13,859 bases of DNA. Origin: Verrucomicrobiota bacterium. GTDB taxonomy: Bacteria; Chlamydiota; Chlamydiia; Chlamydiales; FEN-1388. The translations under genes were made by a program, and so were the position numbers. Positions 6,244 through 12,548 of the stretch are shown here, in pieces (the first letter of the stretch is position 1; every line of letters begins with the position of its first letter). The DNA is taken from positions 1-13,859 of the forward strand of contig JAFEGS010000625.1 in the NCBI GenBank assembly GCA_018239705.1. Reading direction: 5' to 3'. Below the pieces are notes generated by a model. That model did no database searches. It saw nothing but the letters and a program-made list of their open reading frames with translations, and was not told the DNA's origin.

Positions 6244-6737
6244 GCGAGTTTTCCTTCAATGTGTTTATACGCAGCTGCAGAGAGCCATCTCACTCGGTAG
6301 GTGAGTGCAACAAGTACACCAACACCTACTGACATCGGTACACCGATCGCAGGGAAGTAGGTGATAGTAGCTGCAGCTATAATCGCAGCAGCAACCTGGA
6401 TGTAGGGCCATCTGCGCACAATCTCAAGCGCGATCTCTTCGCACTTTGCTATGAAAGGATACTCTTTACAAAGATTTCTTACAACAAGTGTAAGAAAAAA
6501 GGCGACTGCACTGATGAAAGGCGCCTCAAGAAAGGCTACATTAAAAATTTTATGCACAAGTTTGGTGATAATCACAGAGAGTATGGCCGGCGACAGCTCC
6601 TGATAGGCGCTGATAGCAGCTTCCTTATATTTCTTTTTTGTGTCGGCTATAGCCGGAGTGCTGTATTTCTGCTTCCAGGGGTATTTTGGAGCTGCGCTCC
6701 ATAGCTCTTTGTATTCTTCTACTGCTGTGTACTGCAT
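6240..6737 (-). CDS. Small membrane protein of unknown function, bilobed hydrophobic C-terminal half
   Basis: I do not recognise this 165-aa protein. The first ~50 residues are charged and aromatic. A hydrophobic helix follows near 73-88. Then come two adjacent hydrophobic segments (about 112-128 and 130-147) separated by a short FPAIG turn, and a basic C terminus. Two close hydrophobic lobes are the hallmark of chlamydial inclusion membrane (Inc) proteins, but the pattern is not specific. The start is ATG 6737, because GGGAGG lies 6 nt upstream; the longer TTG start at 6743 directly abuts that site. It overlaps the end of dapL by 19 nt and the marC start by 4 nt, so it is embedded in the operon. 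Confidence 0.7.
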   Translation of the reverse strand: MQYTAVEEYKELWSAAPKYPWKQKYSTPAIADTKKKYKEAAISAYQELSPAILSVIITKLVHKIFNVAFLEAPFISAVAFFLTLVVRNLCKEYPFIAKCEEIALEIVRRWPYIQVAAAIIAAATITYFPAIGVPMSVGVGVLVALTYRVRWLSAAAYKHIEGKLA

Positions 6738-7909
6738 AAACAACCTCCCTTAATTCTATTTGCAGCCTCTGTAACGGAGGCGCGAGATCCAAAACTGCTG
6801 ATTCTTAAAAAACCATCTCCTGCCTGGCCAAACCCTATGCCCGGGGTAGTAACAATATGCATGTCTTGCAGCATTTTGTCAAAGGCTTGCCATGATGAGA
6901 GCCCATGAAAACGCACCCACAGGTAGGGAGAATGTGTTCCCCCATATACTTCCAGGCCTCGTTCTGTAAACGCTTCTTTTAAAATTTTTGTGTTAGCTAG
7001 GTAAAAATTGACTTGATCGTCGATCTCTTTCATCCCGGCATCGCTCAAGACCGCCATCCCCCCCTTTTGCGAGATAATCGAGGCGCCGTTGAAGAAGGTG
7101 GTGGCGATGCGCATCCAGTCGGGTTTTATTGGCTGGCCTGTGCTGTAGTTGAGCTTGCTTGGAACGACAGACCAGGCAAGTCGTACGCCGCTAAACCCTG
7201 CTATTTTGGAAAAGGAGCCAAGCTCGATAGCTACAGTATCTGCTCCCGGAATTTCATAGATGCTTTTTGGGAAGCCGGGCTGCACGTACGAGCTGTAGGC
7301 GCTATCAAAAATAATCGTAATGGAGTGTTTGATGGCAAAGTGTACGATCTGTTCGAGCTGGCTAAAGCTAAAGGCCCTGCCCGTTGGGTTGCAGGGATTG
7401 CACAGAAAGAGGATGTCGGCAGAAGCTGCAGGGGACAAATCGGGGACAAAGCCATTTTCCGCCGTGCAGGGAAGCAGAATGAGAGGGTTATTCCTGAAGA
7501 GGAGCGACGTGTCCTGATAGACAGGATAGGAGGGGGTCTGAAGGGCAACTGAGCAGGCCGGCCCAAAAAGCAGCTGCAGCCTTCCAATATCGCACTTACT
7601 GCCATCTGAGACAAAGATGTCGTCAGAGGGGACTTTTCCTTGATAGATGGTTTTGCTGATGGCCTCTCGGACATCTGCAAAGCCCTGCTCCGGTCCATAG
7701 CCGGTGTAGGTTGCTCTATCGCCAAGAGCCTGTACAGCGTCATGTAGGCCTTGTATGGTATGCGGGCCTATTGGTTCAGTTGTATCGCCGATGCTCAAAG
7801 AGATAACGCGGGCATCGGGCGATTTGTCCTTGAAATGGAGAAGCCTGTGGCGAACTTCTTGGAAGAGGTAGCGGTTTGAAATCTGTTCAAAGTAGGGATT
7901 ACGTTTCAT
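6719..7909 (-). CDS. dapL: LL-diaminopimelate aminotransferase
   Basis: DapL is a PLP enzyme that converts tetrahydrodipicolinate and glutamate directly to LL-diaminopimelate, bypassing the succinylase or acetylase steps. It is known from plants, Chlamydiae, some spirochaetes and others. The PLP lysine is K235 in SFSKIAGFSGVRLAW. Other fold-type I residues are visible: N174 in CNPCNPTG, D202 and Y205 in FDSAYSSY, and the R243 region. The N-terminal YLF..V motif and GDTTEPIG (41-48) match DapL rather than general aspartate aminotransferases. At 396 aa it is close to the usual length. It follows dapA with an 11-nt overlap, so the pathway steps are encoded in order. Product and pathway are well supported. 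Confidence 0.95.
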   Translation of the reverse strand: MKRNPYFEQISNRYLFQEVRHRLLHFKDKSPDARVISLSIGDTTEPIGPHTIQGLHDAVQALGDRATYTGYGPEQGFADVREAISKTIYQGKVPSDDIFVSDGSKCDIGRLQLLFGPACSVALQTPSYPVYQDTSLLFRNNPLILLPCTAENGFVPDLSPAASADILFLCNPCNPTGRAFSFSQLEQIVHFAIKHSITIIFDSAYSSYVQPGFPKSIYEIPGADTVAIELGSFSKIAGFSGVRLAWSVVPSKLNYSTGQPIKPDWMRIATTFFNGASIISQKGGMAVLSDAGMKEIDDQVNFYLANTKILKEAFTERGLEVYGGTHSPYLWVRFHGLSSWQAFDKMLQDMHIVTTPGIGFGQAGDGFLRISSFGSRASVTEAANRIKGGCLCSTQQ

Positions 7910-8804
7910 AGTCTGTGATCAGGTGGTTACATGCTTGGTATAGGTGCAGAAGTTTAGTTTCATTTTCCTGAGATGCAGGACAGAGAGGTAGCCTGTAGGT
8001 GGCAGCACAGAGCCCGGCAAACTGCATGAGAAGCTTGATGGGAATGGGGTTTGTTTCTATGAACGCCCCATGAATCAGCGGTTTCAGTGCATAGTATATC
8101 GCCCGTGCAAGGTCGAAATTGCCCTCTTGCGCATTGCTGACAAGCCGTTTTACGGCATGAGGAACCAGGTTGCTGAGTACCGATACGACGCCATGCCCTC
8201 CAATAGCCATGAGGGGGAGTGTGAATTGGTCATCGCCGCTTAACACAGTAAATTTGGGATGCTTATGTGCAATTTTTTCCACAACATCTGCCATCTGGGA
8301 GAGGTTTGCAGAGCTCTCTTTTACAGAAATGACATTGGGAAGCTCGGCAATGCGGCTCAAAGTAGCTGTTTCAACATTTTGCGCTGTCCGGCAGGGGATA
8401 TTATAGACGCATATGGGGATACGAACGGCATCTGATATTGCCTTGAAGTGTAAAAAAAGACCCTCTTGTGTTGGTCGATTGTAGTATGGAGAGGTGACAA
8501 GAAGGGCATCGGCCCCCATCTTTTCTGCCTGCCTGGCAAAGGCCACAGTCCTTTTTGTGGAAGGGGAGCCGCAGTTAATGAGTACAGGGATTTTTCCCTT
8601 CAATTCATGAACGGCTATTTGTGTGACGAGGTCGCGCTCATGCTCTTCAATGCAAGAGCCCTCGCCGGTGGAGCCGAGAAATACGATGCCGTCGATGCCG
8701 GCGTGAAGCTGTCTCTGTATAAGCTTTACGAGTGTCTGCTCATCGATTTTTCCCTCTTTGTCAAATGGGGTGATAAGTGCGGTGTAGGTGCCTTCTAGTC
8801 TCAT
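7899..8804 (-). CDS. dapA: 4-hydroxy-tetrahydrodipicolinate synthase
   Basis: DapA condenses pyruvate with aspartate semialdehyde, the committed step to diaminopimelate and lysine. The Schiff-base lysine is K162 in VISVKESSANL. T46 (GSTGEG), Y108 (SPYYNRP) and Y134 (VYNIPCRT) form the proton relay, and R139 binds the substrate carboxylate. All are offset by one from the E. coli numbering, so the active site is complete. At 301 aa it has the usual length. The ATG shares bases with the dapB stop (ATGA overlap), and its 3' end overlaps dapL by 11 nt. I did not check the residues for lysine feedback inhibition. Confidence 0.96.
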   Translation of the reverse strand: MRLEGTYTALITPFDKEGKIDEQTLVKLIQRQLHAGIDGIVFLGSTGEGSCIEEHERDLVTQIAVHELKGKIPVLINCGSPSTKRTVAFARQAEKMGADALLVTSPYYNRPTQEGLFLHFKAISDAVRIPICVYNIPCRTAQNVETATLSRIAELPNVISVKESSANLSQMADVVEKIAHKHPKFTVLSGDDQFTLPLMAIGGHGVVSVLSNLVPHAVKRLVSNAQEGNFDLARAIYYALKPLIHGAFIETNPIPIKLLMQFAGLCAATYRLPLCPASQENETKLLHLYQACNHLITDYET

Positions 8805-9601
8805 GCGTGGGGCTTTCCTTGGTTCAGGTGGGTTTTGTCTGCGATCATGTCATCGAGAGTATACCAGCCTTTCTTATTCATAATCCAGTAGGCAGCAGCA
8901 AGAGCGCCTCTGGCAAAGCCGTCGCGGTTTCTGGAGGTGTGTGTAATCGTGATCGTCTCTTCCGGAGAATCGAAACAGACCTCGTGTAGGCCGGGATGAT
9001 AGCCGCTGCGAAGTGAGCTCATGTGGATCTGGTTCGCTGCAAGAGGGGCAGTAGCAGGAGGTGTGGTGGTGAGTGTCTTGTCTCGATAGTGCTTGAGCAC
9101 TTTATGCGCCATCTCTTTTGCTGTGCCGGAAGGGGAGTCTGCCTTTTGTCTGTGGTGTGTTTCAGACAGGCCGACATCAAAGCTTCTGAAGTGGGAAAAG
9201 AGAGCGCCTGCGGTGTCTACAAGCTGCATGAAGAGCGCCACACCGAGGGCAAAATTGGGAGAGGCGATAAGGGCAGCATCGTGCTCAAGTACCAGCTCTT
9301 TGGCTCTGCTTTCGTCTGCTTGCCAGCCGGTGGTGCCTACAACAATTGGTTTTTTTGCTGCAGCTGCTGCTGCAATATGATTGAGGACATGTTTTGCGGA
9401 GGAAAAATCGAATACCACGTCGCAGGCTTCAAGAGCTTCTGTGCACAGTGTTTTGTGGCAGGCGCAAAGCTCGCTGAGTGAGTTGTTGAGAGGGTCAATG
9501 TGGGGATCGATGACTGCTGAGATGGCGATGTTGTACTCAGGCGCAAAGTGAGCAAGGAGTTTACCCATCTTTCCATATCCGATCAAAAGTGCGCGCATCA
9601 T
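8801..9601 (-). CDS. dapB: 4-hydroxy-tetrahydrodipicolinate reductase
   Basis: DapB reduces the DapA product with NAD(P)H to tetrahydrodipicolinate, the substrate of DapL. The Rossmann motif GYGKMGK is at 8-14. VVGTTGW (87-93) and SPNFALGVALF (114-124) follow. The active-site block is SETHHRQKADSPSGTA (146-161), with the catalytic His pair (149-150) and K153. Start choice: ATG 9601, because GAGG (9610-9613) lies 8 nt upstream and the protein then begins MMRALLIGYGKMG as usual, giving 266 aa. A TTG at 9634 would add 11 residues without homology. ATG 9598 is also possible. It is the first gene of the seven-gene operon. Confidence 0.95.
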   Translation of the reverse strand: MMRALLIGYGKMGKLLAHFAPEYNIAISAVIDPHIDPLNNSLSELCACHKTLCTEALEACDVVFDFSSAKHVLNHIAAAAAAKKPIVVGTTGWQADESRAKELVLEHDAALIASPNFALGVALFMQLVDTAGALFSHFRSFDVGLSETHHRQKADSPSGTAKEMAHKVLKHYRDKTLTTTPPATAPLAANQIHMSSLRSGYHPGLHEVCFDSPEETITITHTSRNRDGFARGALAAAYWIMNKKGWYTLDDMIADKTHLNQGKPHA

Positions 9602-9641
9602 GGGGAGTACCTCGTGTGAAAAATTTGCAAACAACCTTTAT

Positions 9642-9670
9642 ACTAAAGCAAAAATTTCACTCTTTGTCAA
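9642..9670 (-). promoter_or_regulatory. Promoter of the dapB-dapA-dapL-marC-truA operon
   Basis: On the minus strand a perfect TTGACA (9665-9670) is followed after 17 nt by TTTAGT (9642-9647), which matches the -10 consensus at four of six positions. A transcript would start about 9635, with a leader of about 34 nt before the dapB ATG. TATAAA at 9637-9642 is a closer -10 match but leaves a 22-nt spacer. It is the only good promoter I see before the operon. Confidence 0.55.
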
Positions 9671-9681
9671 CGATAAACCAG

Positions 9682-9704
9682 ACGACTTAAACGACCACAA
9701 CGAC
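9682..9704. repeat. Three ACGAC direct repeats at 9-nt period, possible operator
   Basis: ACGAC occurs at 9682, 9691 and 9700, each 9 nt apart, separated by TTAA and CACA (GTCGT on the minus strand). The array ends 11 nt upstream of the TTGACA box of the dap operon. This is where an activator or repressor would bind, but no regulator gene is in the window. A short inverted CGACAGCTTATCGTCG sits beside it at 9701-9716. Confidence 0.4.
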
Positions 9705-9743
9705 AGCTTATCGTCGCTTGGTTTTTCTGAGGATGCTTCCTCG

Positions 9744-10979
9744 CTAGGGCTGTAGTATTTCTGCAGCTAGTACTTCTTGTTTTTGGGAGACGCACTCCAT
9801 GTTGGCATTAAATGAAAAGGTTGTTTGCACGCGGCAGGTTCCCAGGGGTGGGTCACCACTAACAGCATTCTTATCTTTGAACGTAATGGGCTGCTGAACG
9901 ACGTAGTCAACACCACCATCTTCTTTCATTCTTATTGAAATTTCTCTTTCATATTGCAGAGGTTCTACTTGGCTTTCAAAAACAGAATTATATTCAGAGA
10001 TGATTAACTTATTTCCGGGTGTACTTCTGCCATCTTGGAGCCCTTCTGGTATACTTTGCCTTGCCGGTTGATTGAATAGCTCCTGAGCACCAAGGCCAAG
10101 CATGCGCTGCAACGATGTCGCCTGTTTTTCTTCCATGCCTTTATTAGTCAGTCGATCAGCTAGTCCATTGCCTATTTTACCAGCATCTTGCTGAGAGTTA
10201 CCACATTCAGCGGCGGATAGTAATGTATCATGGCTCTTGCTGACATGCTGGTAAAAGAGGTTGAGGGTGTTTGCCATCATAGTACTCAGATCTTCACCAA
10301 CTGGGAGATCCTCGTCATCTTTTCGGATGTTTTTACCGTCTAGTATTGCTGTTGTAGAGGTAGAGCTGTATATTTTCATTCGTTCCACAGATCTCCACAT
10401 ATCTTCGGCGCCGTAGCCTGGCTTTTCGAATGCCTTTGTAATGCATTTCTCGACAAGCTCGTTCTTACCCTCGAAGCTTTTTGGTTGGAGGATTGCCTGA
10501 CCCAGCGCGAATGAGACAAGGCGGTTGGCTTGGAGGAATTTGTTTGGTGGCACAAGCTCTTTTAAGGCGTAGGTGAGCTCCTTCATTATTGCCTTTGTTT
10601 TTTCTTCTTCGGAGGCATTTTTTGGCAGTTTGCTGAGTGCTAATTCTTTTATCTCTTCAATTGCGCTATTAATCTCTGCTTCAGTGGCACCTTCTTTCTT
10701 TATGGCTTTAATAGACGATTCAATTTTTGAAGTGGTAGTGGTAAGGGCGCCTTTTATAGCAGCTAATGAAGTGGACCGTGTTATCCCCCTTTTTAGATTT
10801 GGAATATCTTTTTTTGAGGTAGTTCTGGTCAATGTCGGGGTTGTCGTTTCTTTCGCCTCTTCGGGCTTATTGAGCTCTTTTTGTCCTGCCTCTTTAAGGC
10901 CTTGAGTATCTTTTGGGGCTTTCTGTTTTCCTCCTACTATGGAAGTAAGCCCTGAAATTATACGATCACCAATATGCAT
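9744..10979 (-). CDS. Unrecognised 411-aa protein, probable substrate of the adjacent TPR protein
   Basis: I do not recognise a family. The first ~85 residues are low-complexity and probably disordered, rich in Thr, Ser, Lys and Glu (for example TTTPTLTRTTSKK near 46-57). A charged helical region follows (about 85-142), then a mixed central part, and a C-terminal third (about 330-411) that looks beta-rich. There is no signal peptide or membrane helix. A disordered Ser/Thr-rich N terminus and an upstream TPR gene 9 nt away resemble a type III secretion effector encoded with its chaperone; this is inference from context. GAGG lies 4 nt before the ATG at 10979. The gene is clearly real, given its length, ribosome binding site and operon position. 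Confidence 0.7.
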   Translation of the reverse strand: MHIGDRIISGLTSIVGGKQKAPKDTQGLKEAGQKELNKPEEAKETTTPTLTRTTSKKDIPNLKRGITRSTSLAAIKGALTTTTSKIESSIKAIKKEGATEAEINSAIEEIKELALSKLPKNASEEEKTKAIMKELTYALKELVPPNKFLQANRLVSFALGQAILQPKSFEGKNELVEKCITKAFEKPGYGAEDMWRSVERMKIYSSTSTTAILDGKNIRKDDEDLPVGEDLSTMMANTLNLFYQHVSKSHDTLLSAAECGNSQQDAGKIGNGLADRLTNKGMEEKQATSLQRMLGLGAQELFNQPARQSIPEGLQDGRSTPGNKLIISEYNSVFESQVEPLQYEREISIRMKEDGGVDYVVQQPITFKDKNAVSGDPPLGTCRVQTTFSFNANMECVSQKQEVLAAEILQP

Positions 10980-10988
10980 AGTGCCTCA

Positions 10989-11747
10989 CTAATCTTTATT
11001 TAAATTACTTTTAATTTGTGCAAGGAGATCAAGCCAAAAGGGCTCCGGCGTCTCTTTTTCCGCAAGAAGCACTGCTTGATCAAACTCAGCCTTGGCCTCC
11101 TCATACGACCCAAGTTTTACGTAAATATCGGCTAAAAACACTCGAGAGCCCAGGATCTTTGCATTGAGGCGTGTCGCTTTGGTAAATGCTTTGAGCGCAA
11201 GTGTATACTCTTCTAGCTGATGAGCTACAATTCCTAGGCGATACCAGTAGTCTGCATGTTCAGCGTCTAGAGTGGAAAGGAGGGTAAAAATAGAGAGGCA
11301 TTCTCTTAAGTTATTTTCGTTATACTGTCCTTGGGCGATTTTAAAAATAGCTCGCAGTGTGGAACTTGTGAAGTGGAGAAGAGAGACAATGTCCTCTTCC
11401 TCGATTGTAGTGTGCTCAATGTTTTCGAGGTACTCTCCTGCGTCTCTGAATTGCTGCACCATCGCTTCGTAGTCATCGGCATCCACATACTGTTTATTGT
11501 GCTCATCTATCAAGATTTTGAATGCGGTTGCGAGGGCTACTGTCAGTTCCGGTATCTCTGCGGCTGCCTTTAGCTCCTCTTTCATTTTTGCGCGCTGTAC
11601 CTGCCTTGGAATGAGTGCATTCTGCTCGGTTTCCTCGAGGGCAGCATCTACGTATTCATCCAGTAGCGTATCGAGTGCAACATCTATGTTCGTCTTGGAA
11701 TCGGGCGTATCGCCTCGCATTATTGTCTCTAAATAAGGATCTTTCAT
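10989..11747 (-). CDS. TPR-repeat protein resembling LcrH/SycD-type secretion chaperones
   Basis: This 252-aa protein has an acidic helical N-terminal half (1-125) and about three tetratricopeptide repeats in the C-terminal half. These are roughly 132-162, 166-198 (DYWYRLGIVAHQLEEYTLAL) and 200-232 (VFLADIYVKLGSYEEAKAEF). The sequence LLSTLDAEHADYWYRLG resembles the FQ.L..LDP.D..YWLGLG stretch of LcrH/SycD/IpgC class II chaperones of type III secretion. At 252 aa it is longer than those (about 160-170 aa), and the extra part is N-terminal. It starts at ATG 11747 with GAGGGAAG just upstream. The next gene begins 9 nt after its stop codon, the usual order for a chaperone and its cargo. TPR is sure; the chaperone role is likely but not proved. 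Confidence 0.75.
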   Translation of the reverse strand: MKDPYLETIMRGDTPDSKTNIDVALDTLLDEYVDAALEETEQNALIPRQVQRAKMKEELKAAAEIPELTVALATAFKILIDEHNKQYVDADDYEAMVQQFRDAGEYLENIEHTTIEEEDIVSLLHFTSSTLRAIFKIAQGQYNENNLRECLSIFTLLSTLDAEHADYWYRLGIVAHQLEEYTLALKAFTKATRLNAKILGSRVFLADIYVKLGSYEEAKAEFDQAVLLAEKETPEPFWLDLLAQIKSNLNKD

Positions 11748-11829
11748 ACTTCCCTCGGTTAGAGTTACTTAAAGTATATACACCCCTTTTTACTTTATAT
11801 TATCATATTTAAATTTCTTTTTTAATAAA

Positions 11830-11880
11830 AAAACTCATCACCAGGGAAAGTAGAAGTCCTAGGTGATGAGTTTTGCTATT
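11830..11880 (-). terminator. Rho-independent terminator of the 160-aa gene
   Basis: AAAACTCATCACC (11830-11842) and GGTGATGAGTTTT (11862-11874) form a perfect 13-bp stem with a 19-nt loop. Read on the minus strand, the hairpin begins 7 nt after the stop codon of the 160-aa gene and runs into a T-rich tract (TTTTTTTATT, from about 11833 down to 11824). The AT-rich stretch at 11748-11829 then probably holds the promoter of the TPR gene, although I see no clear -35/-10 pair there. Confidence 0.8.
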
Positions 11881-11881
11881 T

Positions 11882-12364
11882 TTAGCCGAGGTCTTTAGTA
11901 GGGACAGCGCTTAAGAAGCCGCCGAATCTGTCTTGCATACGGCCATACCAGGAATGGTCGCTAATCTGGATAGGGCCTTGGATTGCAAGGACATCATTAT
12001 ATACTCGAGGAATAGGGCCGCATAGTCTAAATGCCCCCTCATTGAGAAGCGCAGAGGAGAGTGCCTGCTGCAGCGTCATGTAGCATAGCATTTTAGTAGG
12101 AATTTGGTATTTTCCACTCAAAGTACTGCCATAAGGACGATAGTTCGCCCGAACGAACTCGACAGCTTGAGAGGCATATCCACCAGCTTTAGGACTTCCA
12201 AATACTCCTGTCCAAATGCCGGCAAGAAGACGCACAGAGAGCTCTCCCGTCATCACTGCTGCATTGGCAGCGCACTTAAGAGCAGGAATTCGTATTAGTC
12301 CGTTTCCTACTACGCCTAAAAACTCAACTGCTGTTGGTCCAATTGATGTAGATGCAAATGTCAT
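11882..12364 (-). CDS. Small unrecognised protein (160 aa)
   Basis: I do not recognise a family. The N-terminal third is small-residue-rich and moderately hydrophobic (AVEFLGVVGNGLIRIPALKC, 12-31; LSVRLLAGIWTGVFG, 42-56) but not clearly transmembrane. The C-terminal half is more polar, with several Tyr, Arg and Trp. The gene is supported by GGAG 6 nt before the ATG at 12364 and by a strong terminator just after its stop codon, so it forms its own transcription unit. It lies between the TPR/substrate pair and a phosphatase, a neighbourhood suggesting a role in host interaction, but the protein itself gives no evidence for that. Confidence 0.65.
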   Translation of the reverse strand: MTFASTSIGPTAVEFLGVVGNGLIRIPALKCAANAAVMTGELSVRLLAGIWTGVFGSPKAGGYASQAVEFVRANYRPYGSTLSGKYQIPTKMLCYMTLQQALSSALLNEGAFRLCGPIPRVYNDVLAIQGPIQISDHSWYGRMQDRFGGFLSAVPTKDLG

Positions 12365-12548
12365 AATTCACTCCATTATATAATAAAAAAATATGATTTT
12401 AAACATGCCTGACCGACCATTGGCCAGGCTTTACGGATTGTCTACAGGGCCAAAAATAAATGCAACCGAAAATAATGTGGGTTGCAAATAGATCTCCTGT
12501 TTAATTTTTTATTCCTATATAATTTTTCCCATAATAGGAGTAAAAACC
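12365..12548. promoter_or_regulatory. Divergent intergenic region with two hairpins
   Basis: This region separates the 160-aa gene (minus) from the second phosphatase (plus). TGCAACC (12461-12467) pairs with GGTTGCA (12480-12486). On the minus strand a second 8-bp stem, GCCTGGCC/GGTCAGGC, spans 12407-12429 with one wobble pair. Toward the plus-strand gene, TATAAT (12518-12523) could be a -10 box, with no good -35, and AGGAG (12535-12539) is the ribosome binding site. The hairpins would lie in a minus-strand leader if transcription starts beyond 12486. Confidence 0.4.

Noticed and set aside
7013..7552. Plus-strand open frame of 179 codons antisense to dapL
   Set aside because: It lies wholly inside a gene with a complete set of catalytic residues, has no ribosome binding site, and its composition is that of a reverse-complement frame.
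9023..9481. Plus-strand frame of 152 codons antisense to dapB, rich in Cys
   Set aside because: Cysteine and glycine runs come from the opposite strand of Ala/Thr-rich dapB codons; dapB is firmly identified.
9602..9634. TTG start extending dapB by 11 residues
   Set aside because: No homology in the added residues, no Shine-Dalgarno, and it would coincide with the predicted transcription start; ATG 9601 has GAGG at 8 nt.
12366..12394. TTTAAA-17-TATAAT promoter-like pair on the minus strand before the 160-aa gene
   Set aside because: The -10 box is only 10 nt from the ATG, so a transcript would start inside or after the ribosome binding site; probably a by-product of AT-rich sequence.
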